A stretch of DNA of 64,000 nt from NCBI RefSeq assembly GCF_021155765.1, contig NC_060105.1, forward strand, positions 17,393,001-17,457,000, given 5' to 3'. The notes under the pieces were generated by a model. It did not search any database, was not told the DNA's origin, and was given only the letters and a program-made list of their open reading frames with translations. The position numbers and the translations under genes are program-made. The stretch comes from Diprion similis. Its lineage: Eukaryota; Arthropoda; Insecta; Hymenoptera; Diprionidae. This document shows positions 11,286 to 24,448 of this stretch, piece after piece (position 1 is the stretch's first letter; the number at the start of each line of letters is the position of its first letter).

Positions 11286-11475
11286 ACCAAAACAATATTG
11301 AGTTAAAATTGAAAATGATAAAATAATTTGAATTTTTTATGAAAAATATTCTGCGATTGACATTACAACGGCGTGCCAAAACCATCTGAATCAGACAACA
11401 CGTTACGTAATTTAACCAACGACGAACATATATTATAGACATGTATATTTGTCCGTCAATCGGGGTATGCGTATG

Positions 11476-11545
11476 CAGGGGCGGATTAGCCAATAGGCTG
11501 AGTAGGCTATAGCCTAGGGCGGCAGAATCAGGGGGCGGCAAAACT
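11476..11545 (+). mobile_element. hAT-type 5' end fragment
   Basis: CAGGGGCGGATTAGCCAATA followed by AGCCTAGGGCGGC and GGGGGCGGC resembles the GC-rich terminus of certain hAT transposons. A related scrap, CAAGCCTAGGGCGGCGG, lies at 12740-12760 in the same orientation. The matching 3' end was not found. This call rests on pattern memory. Confidence 0.35.
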
Positions 11546-13414
11546 TGAAGTGATACTTTTTTTCAACTCGTAAGTAAATTTGTTACACGGAAATAACTGT
11601 ATGGAAATGCATTTAACAAAATCTTTTTTAAAGGAATAAAAACAACTTTCAAGTTAATGTCATAAAAATGTTCCTGAAAATAATTAAATTGATCGACTAA
11701 ACACATTCGTATATGCATTACGAATATTTCCAGTTGCTTTCAAGCCAATGTCTACAGATTGTCGTTCGAAAAAACTCGATATTTATTACAATGTATGCGT
11801 TGATTGTCACGGCCCACGGCCTGTTCGATCTCGCATCATGTGCGAGGAGCAAGACTTTTCTCTCGAGGAGCGTATTGCGTTTCGCAAATCGTGAAAGAAT
11901 TTAAAACGCTCATATGGTCGATGATATTAGACGTGATTAAATAGTAAAAAGACCGCGTGATTGCCTGTTCGTGTAGTCAATCATTATTGTTTTTTCAGTG
12001 GATTGTGAACAGTGAATGCTGTGATCGGGGTATTTTATATTGTAGATGAAGTAGGTGATAAAATTATTACCTACGAGAGTGTCGAGAGTTTATTTGTGGT
12101 TTAAAATACGAAATTGACATTGTAATAAAACTATAAAATTGATGGATATGTATATTGAATTGTACTTTCCACCTTTTTTTTCAATTTCATGGGGCAACCA
12201 AAAATTTTGTTCCAAATTGGGTGAATAAAAATGTGCGTGAAATGTGATTCCGTTCAGAAAATATGTAGATAATATTTAGTGAATTCATGTTTGCTTCGTT
12301 GATATGAAGATGCAGAGATTGAGAATGTCTGTAATTTGCCATGACAAGCTCAGAAAAATATGCCTGGAATTTCTTCAAAACTGTTGTTTCTAAATTTTTA
12401 GGCAACGCAAAAGGTGCTGATTATAAAAATATTTTCCAAAAAATGTTAAGCAACTATAAAAACTTAGGGTGTAATATGACTCTAAAAGTTCACTTTATAT
12501 TACATTGGCGCTAGTTTTTCATATTGTTGTGATAATTTAAGGAGAGGAATGGTTTCTAATATCATGTTGATTTTATTCCTAAATTCTATAAAATTCACAG
12601 AAAAAATCAGGGCAATAAATTTTTTTTGCGCTGTGTAGCTTTAGCTAAATATGAAATAATAATAATCATTTTTGATCCGTCAGGTATCTTATTTCATTCC
12701 ACCTATCCCATGTCTGCGTGAAAAGGGCGGCTTTTGCGCGCAAGCCTAGGGCGGCGGTTAGGCTTAGGGTAGTTTCTCTACAATTCGTTTTTTTACAATC
12801 GTCTGAGAAAAATACATATCCATTCAGTCCAATATTTTACATGAGCTGTCAAAATCGGACGGAGCTTGGCCCTGCCAATCTCGAAGTATTAATTATCAAA
12901 ATTTCAACTTTCAACACGTGATTATCCATTTTGATGCTCCATACTCGAGATCTGGATTTCGGTGAATCCCTCAAGATCGCCTATTAGAATCTTCATGAAA
13001 AACGAGTATGCTGTAGGGGAAATCGCGTGTACATAAGTCGGTTCTTTAGCCGTATAACACACATTCTGCATAATTGTTACTGCATCTATGCACGTAATAT
13101 TGCATGTCAATTAGGGTGGTACTACGTCGTATGAAAATCAAATTCCAAATCTGTTTCAAATCGTTCAAAAATCTGTGCTACAAATGTTGACCCTCTATAG
13201 CAATGGGAACCCATGCACTACCAAACTTGCATTTTCCCCGTTCACGGTTGTTTTTCGGTTGAAATAAAATTTACAACAATTCCTGTTGGCGGCAAAGAAT
13301 TATAACCAAACGTGTTTTACTGAATAAAAGTTTAATCTTTCCAAATATACAAATATTCAGGGTGAATTTTCTCCGGCTCCGGATGAGGGAGGGGCTTAGC
13401 ACTGCCGATGTCGC
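11546..13414. other. Stretch without recognisable gene
   Basis: AT-rich sequence with only short, low-complexity frames. Apart from the hAT-like scrap near 12745 nothing specific was recognised. Confidence 0.4.
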
Positions 13415-15030
13415 ACCTCTTGCTTCATCACACTGTTATAAAAAACTAGCTCCTACATTAAGGCGTCCAACAACACCTCCCTTGACAAGGCCGAGAACAA
13501 GACTAAGTAATTACGGCTTAACATAAGAGCTGGTTTTTCACAGGCTGGTTCCATTTCAAACCGCCCAGCAAGGTCGGGACGAAAAATTGAAACGACTTGT
13601 AAATAATTTATATGATTCTTTCGGTAATTTAAGGGGACCCGTATTTGGTCATTTTGCTCTAAAAAAATTTCATTCCTCTGCACGGCTATTACCATTTTTT
13701 GTCAAAAACTGGTTTTTACTGATTCCGTAAATTTCCTGTTTTTTTTTAAAGTGTTATAACTTTTGAACGAATAAACGGATTTGCGTGATTTTTTTTTTCA
13801 AAATGTGCGTATTTTTATCTTCTTTCATAAAATTACAAGTTTAGGAAGATCGACACAAAATCGCCGGAGTTATTCAACCCCGATTTTCGGGAATTGCACA
13901 TTTTTTTTTCTCTCACCGATTTTTTCTCGAATAGTTCTTTAAAGATACTCACTCTACACACAAGTTTCGTTAGCAAATTAATTCTGTAAAAAGAGTTATG
14001 AATTTTTCAATATCACGAATTTTTTATATTTTCAGGTAGCTTATATTTTATACTGTAAATCGATTTCTTTATGTCGCTACATTGTTTCTTTCTGTTTAAT
14101 ACATGTATACGACGAAATAAGTGCGTAGGAAAAGTATGAAAAATCTATTCAAAAATAAGACTATATTAATCCCAAAACAGTTCAATATTACAATAAACAT
14201 GAATTCACTATAACAATGTTTGGAGCATCTCATACATCGTCAATTCATTTAAATTGTTGCTTCTTCAACCCAAGGGTGCTGACTTGTTCTTGCAGTAGAG
14301 GTACAGTTCGTATCTAAGTATATCTTTTTTCCAGACGTGAGTCTTTTGAATGCCTTTGATTGCTCTAACTTTTTTCCATTCTTCTGTTTTACTCTCGCGG
14401 AATAGCTGTAATTCTTCGGGTCTAATCACACAAAGTTTAATAGCTGATGTATATTTTCACACGGTTTCGACACATACCTGAAAATATAAAAAATTCGTGA
14501 TATTGAAAAATTCATAACTCTTTTTACAGAACTAATCCGCTAACGAAACTTGTGCGAAGAGTTAGTATCTTTAAAGAACTATTCGAGAAAAAATCGGTGA
14601 GAGAAAAAAAAAAAATGCGATTCCCGAAAATCGGGGTTGAATTTTTTCGGATTATTTTACATTACGTTGAATAACTCCGGCGATTTTGTGTCGATCTTCC
14701 TAAACTTGTAATTTTATGAAAGAAGATAAAAATACGCACATTTTGAAAAAAAAAATCACTCAAATCCGTTAATTCGTTCAAAAGTTATAGCACTTTAAAA
14801 AAACAGTAAATTTACGGAATCTGTAAAAACGAGTTTTTGACAAAAAATGTTAATAGCCGTGCAGAGGGATGAAATTTTTTTAGAGCAAAATGACCAAATA
14901 CGGGTCCCCTTAAATTACCAAAAGAATCATATAAATTATTTACAAGTCGTTTGAATTTTTCGTCCCGACCTTGCTGGGTGGTTTGAAATGGAACCAGCCC
15001 ATAACAGTGTGATGGAGCAAGAGGCGGAAC
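13415..15030. mobile_element. 1.6-kb long-arm foldback element
   Basis: The arms at about 13415-14035 and 14478-15030 are inverted copies of each other. For example GGCTGGTTCCATTTCAAACC and GGGGACCCGTATTTGGTCAT on the left recur as complements at 14995 and 14910, and AAAATATAAAAAATTCGTGA bounds the loop. The left arm carries about 95 extra bases after 13440. The 440-bp centre is unique. It codes for nothing recognisable, and target duplications could not be fixed. Confidence 0.7.
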
Positions 15031-15204
15031 ATCTAAAAAAGTAGTCAATTCGGCGATGATCTTCCAATTGTCGCGGATTGGCGGCAGTGAGGCACGGGGG
15101 AGACACGGGGTAAGCGACGCAGCACAGACGTAATACACACGCATACATTGTAAGCCTTACGCCTCTCCGCCGCTAGCCATGGTTGGGAGAGGGGGCACCG
15201 GATT

Positions 15205-15640
15205 GTTATCCGCTCTTGATTTAGAGGCTTAAAGAAAAGCTGATATCCGGCGATTTTTTTTTATCAGGAGAGAAACATCGAAACTTCGTAAAATTTCGAT
15301 TATATTTTAACACACATTTGAAAAGTACAAAAATATTTTTTGATCATCAAATTGTCGCAAAATAGTGGAGTTATTAGCTGACTATTGAAGCCTCGCCGCT
15401 GGAGTCTCAAATTAGCGGGAAACATAGAGCGCATAATTCTTGCCTGAAATGTACGAATTAAAATTATTTTTAATTGACCCATAGTTTTATTATCGGCAAT
15501 AGAAATATGTGTCAATTAAAAACGTACGTTTCAATTGTGTGTTAAAATATACTCGAAATTTTACGAAGCTTCGTTGTTTCTTTGTCGATAAAAAAAAAAT
15601 CGCCGAAAATCACCTCTTTCTAGGCCTCTAAATCAGGATA
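15205..15640. mobile_element. Foldback element, about 430 bp
   Basis: GATTTAGAGGCTTA..AAACTTCGTAAAATTTCGAT and TATTTTAACACACA near 15218-15312 return inverted at 15530-15637. The centre is about 220 bp. It is of MITE type, and the family is unknown. Confidence 0.6.
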
Positions 15641-16041
15641 TGTACTGCGTTAAATACCACCTCATGTACGGAGCATCCCATCTCATCTGGATCAAAATTA
15701 GCTGGTCCGTGATGTATTAGGGTTGCTCTGATTTTTTTTACATACGAACACTTTTCGCATAATTATACTGCTTGTCTACCCAATGAAGGTACTTCACTTG
15801 CGATTTTCAACTATCAATGCTAAAATAGCGTTTCGATTCTGTGTATACGAAAATTAAAGATCGAGTGGAAAGGAAATGTTATCGGAACAATTATGAATAT
15901 TAATGTTATAGAATAAATTAAGCGCGTCTCGAATAGAATTCCACTTCAAAATGAATAATTTTCCCATATCCATTTTATACACGCATTATTATTGATAATC
16001 CAGTTTGTTTCTTGGAAAACTATAAAATTTATAGTATGCAT

Positions 16042-18269
16042 TAGGGTGATATAAAAACATCGATATTTTTTTTCATCGGAGCTCCATCAAAAACCGTTAG
16101 TACATAAAAAATAATAAAAATAATTTTACCAAAATTGGAGATAAAAAAATAAAAAATTTCCATAGTACTCGAGCGACTTTTCGGTCTTTGAAGCGAAGCT
16201 TTTTAACGCCTAACTCATGAATAGTGAAACGTTAGAAACGGAAGTTCGACGCATATCGTTGTTGCTAGTAAGCGAAACAGAATACTCGAGAAGGGAACTG
16301 CGTTAGGTAACTCGTACTTTCTGTTTTTGTTTATTGTTGCGGTCTATGCTTATTTAAATTAAATAATACAACAGAATTAATATTATTGTGATATGTAATA
16401 TACATATTAGGGTGATTTTTTTTGAACGACTATTTTTTTTTCAGTCCCCATCGAAAATTTTGTTCTATATATCGAACAAAAAATTCCCTAAAAGTTATAG
16501 CCCTTAATATTAATATTAAGTACTCGCCCAGGGCGTGAAAAGGTTTCCCATATAAAATACACGTGAATCGAAGCGTTTTTTTTCAAATCTCTACAACTCA
16601 GTGGAATTTTATGATATCACATTGGTCTTGGTCGCAATTTACGCATAATTGAACGATCTTCAAAAGTGTCTGAAACGTTGCGAGTCCAACTTACACTGGT
16701 GAGATGGTACAGGTCACTAAAGTTGATTTTTACCCAAAATTCTCCATTTTTCGCTGTTATCTCCAAAATGATTAACTTTACTAAAAAAGTGTGAATAAGA
16801 ACTTTGTTGGAAATTCAATTTTCTACAAAAAAAGGTCTGGTAGACCTGATTGCTCAGATTGATATTTTTTGAGATATCGAACTTTAACTTCTTGTCGTAT
16901 AAAATTTTTATGGTTTATCGAATCAAATGTTTTAAATTATTGATATTACACTGGAATTTGATTTTTTTCGATTCGATTCGATCCATTCGATCTATTCCAT
17001 TGGAATATAAGTAATTAAAAACGTTTGATTCAATAAACCATAATGTTTATTGGTTATATTAGATTAAAACGTTTAATTCAATAGAACATAAAAATTTGAT
17101 ATGTCAAGTAAGTTGAATTTCGATATCTCAAGAAATATCAATCTGAGCATTTTGGGCTGAAGGACCTTTTTTGTAGTAAATCAAATTTCCAACAAAGTTA
17201 TTCTTTAATTTTTTTTGGTACAGTTATCATTTTGGAGATAACACCGAAAAATGGAGAATTTTGGGTAAAAATCAACTTTAGTGCCCTGTACCACCTCACA
17301 AATGTAAGTTGCACTTACGCCGTTCTGAACACTTTCGAAGATCGTTCAATTCTGCGTAAATTGCGACCAAGATCAATGTGATATCATAAAATTCCGCTGA
17401 GTTGTAGAGATTTGAAAAAAAAAAACGCTTCGATTCACGTGTATTTTATATGGGAAATCTTTTCACGCCCTGGGCGAGTACTTAATATTAATATTAAGAG
17501 CTATAACTTTTAGGGAATTATTTCGCCTATAAAATATATAAAATATATAAAATCGCCCTAATACATATAGTATGAAAAATATGAATAATAAATAAAATTG
17601 TGCAATGAATATATCAGAAAGCGACAATTCAGTGGATTTCATATACAAAGCGTAAGAAGCTTCGCTTGTCAGGTGTCCCACGACACCTCATTTTTTCTGT
17701 TTTTTATTAAAAATCGCGTGGTGAAATTTTTTTTTCTTTTGATCCTATAGCAGAAAGTGGTCGTATTCAATACCATCATGATTTTTTTTTAAATTTCAGT
17801 ACTTTGCAATTTTTTTGAAGCTGCCTCAAGTAATTAATTTACCGTTTTTGTTTTGCATTTTCAGCTCAAAATCAGAAGATTAACAGTAGTTCAGCAACAA
17901 ATAACAATTTTTTCATCTCTCTAAAAAGAAGGAAACAATCATTTTTTGCATGAAATAATAAATTAATAATAAATAAAAAAATAAATTAATTAATTGAGGC
18001 AGCTTCAAAAAAATTTCAGAGTATTAAAGGACAAAAAAAAATCTAGCTTGTATTGTATACGAACACTTTTTGCCATGGGGGAAAAAAAAAATCATGTCGC
18101 GATTCTCAACAAGTTGCAAAAAAAAAAAAAACAGAAATTCGCTGGGCACTAGCTAAATTGTTTTATCTTTCAATCATAAGTTTGCCTAAAATTACTCTTT
18201 TGAGAGGTACTAACGATTTTTGATGGAGCTCCGAGAAAAAAATTTGAAGATTTTCTTTGCATCACCCTA
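16042..18269. mobile_element. Outer hAT-type element, split by a nested insertion
   Basis: It starts TAGGGTGAT and ends ATCACCCTA. It is flanked by the exact 8-bp duplication GTATGCAT at 16034-16041 and 18270-18277. Subterminal inverted blocks include GGAGCTCCATCAAAAA near 16078 and its partner near 18225. The element is interrupted by another element at 16408-17560. Its right half also holds a foldback pair (about 17690-17850 and 17990-18145, centred on GAAGCTGCCTCAA). There is no transposase, so I infer a non-autonomous hAT. Confidence 0.8.
16408..17560. mobile_element. Inner nested hAT-type foldback element
   Basis: It begins TAGGGTGAT and ends ATCGCCCTA, with exact 8-bp duplications ATACATAT at 16400-16407 and 17561-17568. 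The 1153 bp fold back almost completely. The left arm, with TTAATATTAATATTAAG and CGCCCAGGGCGTGAAAAGG, is mirrored on the right near 17460-17500, and the turn lies around 16990. It inserted into the older element at 16042-18269. Confidence 0.85.
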
Positions 18270-18710
18270 GTATGCATCCGTATTAATCATACATGGATCA
18301 TATACATTAATATAATTTATAGATCGTCTATACATACGTACATATATATGTATTTTTTGGTCTCTGCATCATTAATATATCTGATCTATCATTATTTATG
18401 ATCCGTGTGTACATTCTTTCTCTGGTTTCCTATACTTTAATTAAATCACGTTTTTCATATGAATATTGGAAGAATTTTTTTCTTCTTATTAATTACTGGT
18501 ATTGCCGACAAGTTGGTAAGTTCGTACAGGCTGAGTATTGATTTGGGCTTACCATTGGGAAGACTATTACTCCAAAGGTTATTGCAGCCAGCAACATGCC
18601 GAGCTCGGTAAGCCTCGGATTTTCTGGAATAAGTTCCTAACGCCGCCGTTGGAATAACTGAGAGGGCGCAAGCGCGCGGCGATTTTCGGTTGTCACACCA
18701 AAGCCCATAA

Positions 18711-18742
18711 GGGTAACTGTCTTTATATTCTTCAGTCAACGG
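18711..18742 (-). repeat. Second copy of the 32-bp PLTEEYKDSYP segment
   Basis: Identical on the minus strand to 9759-9790. The frame stays open on the minus strand from 18739 to 18455, with YGLWCDNRKSP following. It is not recognised as any known family. Confidence 0.5.
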
Positions 18743-20659
18743 TGTGTCAGTATAGCAAGCGTGTCATAAAAACTAGCTTTATAACGAGTTTATTACAATA
18801 ATAGATTCAATCTCGTTGGGACATTTATCTTGATACATCATATATTATAGTTGTTATCAATATCAAGAGATTCAGCGTAAGGCGGTGGCGTCAGGTCAAC
18901 ATAACTGTAAACAATTCAACCCCAGTTTGTATAATATTTGATATATTCCGCTTCACGTATACTCGTATGAAGAGTACCGGTTCCCCATGACGCATACTAT
19001 CCGAGAGGCGTTTGCTACAAAAACCAATCGCAAATCTGCTTAGCATTTCCATTTGAGTGTACAGCAGAAACTCTGATCTACAATTGGTTAGATCAGTTAC
19101 GCATTACGCTTAATTTAATCAAATACACCTTTTGTGCATGGCGATTTTAAGAATTGCGTAACTTTTGTTAAATTAGTAGCATCACTAGAATATGCCAGTT
19201 ACGCGCTATGTACCTACTGGCATCTTAAGTTCAACTTTACGGCCAAAAGTGAAACCACGTGACGTAATTTACGGTTGATGTACGGAAAAACAATGTTCAC
19301 ACCACGGAGGAACAACTCGCCGGCTTTGCATGGATCTCGCAATCCTTGATCAGCCGTATGCCTAAAAGTAATTTGTGTCAAGCTGTATTCATTTCCGATC
19401 TCAGAATAAGACCTGCACACGTGTCCCCTACACACGGGATCCCTACATGGCGAAAAAGGAATTCTTGAAGCAACAAAATAGATTTTGTTGGAGTCCATTT
19501 ATTTTAATCTACGTAGTATCCCTTATTTGTTCCAAATACGATCACTTCGATTCCAGAATTTCGATTTAGTTAGTTTGTCGAAACGATTTAGTCAAGCGAA
19601 TTCCTTGATTCAACAAAAGCCTTTCTTGTCGCGATCGAGTATAGTATTGATTCGAGTGAACGTTTTCAGATGTAATAAAAACAGCACATGCTTCGGCACA
19701 AGTAGAGAATATATTCATCATAAACATCAATATACTAGCACTGTGAACGGCCACTAGGCAGTGAACTCTCTCGCTACGAAAGTATCTTCAGAGATAGTTA
19801 TAAAAGCGGTTAATCGGCTAGAAAGTATGATACGAATAACGTCAGACAAATTTGTCACAAAGGTATTACAACTGACGAAAGCATAATACCAAGTTTCGAA
19901 TCATAGAAATTGATATTGGCGATAAATTAAAAATAATATATCGTGTACCATAGGCGTAAGGCGGGCTTTTTAAACCGAGTATGGAGATTACAGTACAAGC
20001 CGAAAGGCGAGTGCGCTTCCCCAAATATTTTTAGATTTTTCGCCGCTACGTAGGATTGCTGCTTAGTAGTGTGCGACAAGGACAGAGTAGTTCCAGTTCG
20101 TCTCTCTCACTCTCCTGAATCAGGCGCATGCGCGGAAAATATTAAGCTGCAAAGTGCGAAGGGGGGAGCACAGAGAAAAATGTGCGTGGGAGACACTACT
20201 AGACCGCAGCGACGCATTTGGCAGCGGTCAAAAGGAATAGCGGAGCTCGTAACGGGAACACGCGGTTTCACTGAAATGTGGCTTACAATTAGTTTCCAGA
20301 CCTGTATGAAACCGTGAATGTCACCGTTTTCTGACATGACAACCATGTCAGCTTATTAGATTATGTCCGAAAATTTCGCTTATTAGAAAGACACAGAGAG
20401 GGTAGCTATTTGTTAATCAGTTTTATTGGGAGAATTTGAAAAAAAAAAACAGAATTTGTCTCAATTACATATTGATAACTTACTTGAAAATATTGAAAAA
20501 TATTTTAGCGGGTAAATGAAATTAAAAAATGCCCGCTACTCGTCGTAGCGGGGATTTTTAATTTTTGTCCGCTGGTTTGAAAACGGTCACTTTAGACTCG
20601 CTTGGGTAAAAAAAATTTGAAAATCGTGCATGTATTACGAAATAGTAGTTTTTGTCTTA
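18743..20659. other. Stretch without recognisable gene
   Basis: No convincing exon was found. A GC-richer island at about 20040-20280 contains GCGCATGCGC (20124-20133), an NRF-1-type palindrome. The short frames on both strands there are probably by-products of composition. Confidence 0.4.
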
Positions 20660-21240
20660 TTAGGTTTAAAGCGGGATTTTACGTCCTCCAAGCGAACGGG
20701 TAAATCCCGTTTACGCCTACGTAGTACGAAATATATTGTTTGCACCACAGGCGTAATACTTTACACCCTCGTGCAGCCACGCCGAGTACTCCGGTCGCTC
20801 TATAAGGCACAGAAAATAGCTATTATATAACACACGCATGAATATGGCAGTTTTTCGTGCCTGTGAAGAGGGGGAGCGGTAAGTGAGCTTCTACTCCCTA
20901 GGGAGTAAAAAGTATGACGTCACCTCACTTCTGCTCCCGTATGCGTGACCCGGGTCGAAAAGCGATATTTCTGCCCCCCACTCCACAAGCATGAAAAGCT
21001 GCCATATTCCTACCTTTGTTACATATAAAATATCGTGTGTGCCATGTAGGAAGAACTTTGTACACCTTGTGTAATATTTTCAGTACTCGATCGAAAAAGT
21101 CCCACTTCTCCCCCTTGGCGCACAATATACTATTTTGTATCTAGAGCGTAAAACACGGTTTTACACACCGAGGGCTCGGCGATACTGCACGAGGGTGTAA
21201 ATCGTTACGCTCGCCATGCGAACAATACTTTGAGCCCTAC
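20660..21240. mobile_element. Imperfect palindromic element, about 580 bp
   Basis: TTTACACCCTCGTGCAG near 20761 and GAATATGGCAGTTTTTCGTG near 20840 return inverted at about 21180 and 21005. The centre is near CTCCCTAGGGAG (20906). The arms have diverged visibly. This is a foldback-type repeat of unknown family. Confidence 0.5.
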
Positions 21241-24200
21241 GAGCCGTGAAATTGAAAAACATTGCAAAAAAAAGGCAGAAAGAAGAAGGTCGCGTACCTG
21301 GATACGTAAGGGGTCCAGGGGCGACCCTCCATTGGGGAGCTTTGGCGGGGGGGGGCAAAAAGACAATAATACTTTATTGTTAAAAAGTATTTATATTTAT
21401 TAGGAGTAATGATAACATAAATTTATTTTTTTCATCACTGAAAGGTTTGTAACTAAACAAAAAAATGTACTGAATACCACTGAACTTGATACCAAATTGG
21501 TCAAGAACATAAAAGAACAGTAATCCTCCTCACTATAAATTGAAATGGAAATTTTCAGAACTAACCTGACTTCAACTATGAGACACGGATTCGGGGAATT
21601 TAAGTCCTTTTTCATTTTACACATATGTTTCTGTGTAAAACGGGATTTTACACCTATAAAACGGACTGTAAAATGGGATTTTACCTCTACGTTTTGTTGA
21701 ATGAGCTAAGTATTGAGTTCACCGCATTTGACTATAGTATTTAGTGAATCAAACGAATATCACTTGACTTAAATAATCCTTTCCCTCCGTGCAATGGCGA
21801 TTCTGCTAATTGTCTTGCCCGCACTTTCCGCAGTGAAGGGTGACGAAGCAGAAAGCATCAAGATTTTCGTTATCACATTATTGACGATTACCTAAATTCA
21901 ATTACCTCATTTATCTCCACGGTTTCGCACGGCAAAAACTCTTTTCATCCGAATTTACTATTATGCTCGATCTTTCATTTCCTAGTTGTTATGCATAACT
22001 CTTTGCAGAGAGAGAAAATTTTTTTCAGTGATGAATTTAAGAAACCTGATTCATCGATCGACTATTTTGCTTTTTGAATGTGACCTGTTTGTCTGGAGTC
22101 TTAGTCTAGTCAACAAGCACCTTTTTTTACGATTTCGCCTTAAAATTCTCCTAAAAATATGGTTGACGTGTCATTAGATTCGGAATCACGTCTAGAAACT
22201 TTTCAAGAAAATTCAAGGTGGGGAACAAAAAATTGCAAAAGTTATAAACAATTTAGTTAAAAAAAAGGGATCTCGTTTTTTGCGAATATCTCGAAAACTA
22301 TTGCAGATATCGCGAATATAAAAAAAGATTCTTAAAAAGCAGAAAATTTCACACTTTCCTAAATAAATGCAAATAAAATAGTAAATAATCGAGATAGAGC
22401 TTCGATTAAAAGCTCAATTTATTTATTATTTAATGGTATATAAAAAAGATTTGGAGTGTCTTTACCATATTGGTAATAGTTTACAAGTTATTCGCAGCGC
22501 AATAATAAATAAGAAAAAAAAAACGGCAAGCTCAGAGACATGAAAATATTTGAAATTAGGTAAAAAATAGTAAAAAAATATTTTCATCAAAAAGTTGTGC
22601 ATGGTTGTTTTCATTTTTTGGCTAGTATCTAAAAAAAATATAGTACGGATGTTCATTTGTTTATTAAACAGATTGTTTATTAAATAAACAATGAAGAAAC
22701 GAACAAAAAGATTCATTTGTCAGAATATGAAAGAGCACTGGAAATAATGATTTGTTTAGGAGGAAATTATTCCTTAATAATAATTTCTGGCGAATAAAAA
22801 AAATTGTTAATTGAAAAATGCGTTTTTAAATTATAGGGAATTTGTTTTAAGGAACGATTTTCTTCTTAAAAATGGTTGTTTTTATCAACGATCTAACTGT
22901 CAAAAACAAATTTTTCATAATGTCATAAACAATGCATTCATTTATAACAATTTTTTAAACGATCGGAGTAAAATATTAAAACATATTATTTTTATATAGT
23001 TTTCAGTGATTAGAAATTGAAACAATCGAAACGTTTAGAAGAAATGTTTTTTTTGGTAGCCCTATTTTGATTTCTTAACATTTTCATTCCTTAAATTCTT
23101 GATTAAAACATAAAAAATCGAAGTTGAAACATTTTCAGGTTTTTAGTTCGAAAATAACAGGAGTTTTTACACCCCTGTGTTGTTCACAAATTGTAAAAAT
23201 TATTCAATTAACAAAAGCATGATTAATTGGAAAATTGGAGAAATTTTGTTTTCTATGGATTGTTGTTCATTTATTTATCGAAATGGTGCCTGAAATTGTT
23301 CTTCCTTAATATTCATATTTAATGAGTTAAAAAAAATTTGTTGTAAATATGAGCGAATCCTGCCAAATGAGGGAGCCATATTGGATCCGCCATCTTAAAT
23401 TTCTAAATTTTGAATGCAGATTCGTAATCAGCGATCCCGAAAATCACCAAGTACAGATTTTAGTGCTGAAATTCTAAGAAATTTCGTCTGAAACGCATTT
23501 TTTGACAGCCCGCCATATGTCGGGCTTACCAGTCAAGGGGTTATGTAAACAAACAATGATTGAAATGAATAAACTTTGTTTGATTTCAAAGAAACACATT
23601 TTGACCTATAGCATAATCACATTATCTATAAGTAAACACAGGCAGTCCACTGAATGAAGATAATATAACGGCTTGCGTAGTTGAAAACGTAATGAATGAA
23701 GACGGTTTCACTCTAGCCTCTATACTAGAGGAAAAAATTTGAAGACCAACACATTTACGTCTACTAAGCCAACTTATATGGTGATCACGATGTTAATGTG
23801 GACATATGTAAGGTATAAACCAGTGCAGCGTCCAAAGAAAATGCATAATAATTACATACAAGGTGTCCCATGTTATAATTCCCACGCTAATATCTCTTTT
23901 ATTGTTCAAAGTGCTAAAATATTTCCTCCACAGAAATTAATCGCGCGATTCCACGGGACATAAATTTACCGAGAAATGGATCTTTGTTTATTGTAATTTT
24001 TGTAATTTTACCATCCAGTGAATTGTAGCCTGACGTTTGTCATGGCAAGGAAACAAAGATTGAGCTAGTTTCAACGCTAAGAATAAGTAAAAACGGTAAA
24101 GTCGGTCTCGTTTCAGTAGATTTGAGGCTACGACTGACCGTGAGAAGAAATGATGTTCGCAAAACTAGTTTAATTGATAGAAACAAGTGTTATGTTTAAG

Positions 24201-24448
24201 ATTGAAATTTGAAGTAGAATATGGTAGGTTTCTTGAGCAATCAACTAATTACTTATAACGTGATGAAACTTACCGGTTGATCATCATAATGCTTCTAATT
24301 GATTTGACTAATGTACATTTGGTACTTGTACTAATCGCTTTTCTGGAAATCAAACAAAACTCACGCGATCAGACATAAATTGCTTTCGTTAAAAAATACA
24401 AATTTAATTAGCATATTTTATTTACTCTCGAATTATAATTGTAATATA
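21241..24448. other. Stretch without recognisable gene
   Basis: AT-rich intergenic sequence with many homopolymer runs. At 23370-23450 there is a copy of the GATTCGTAATCAGCGA repeat next to GGATCCGCCATCTT. Nothing coding was supported. Confidence 0.4.

Noticed and set aside
20069..20346. Overlapping frames in a GC-richer island
   Set aside because: Both strands are open because of base composition. There is no family resemblance and there are no splice sites of quality.
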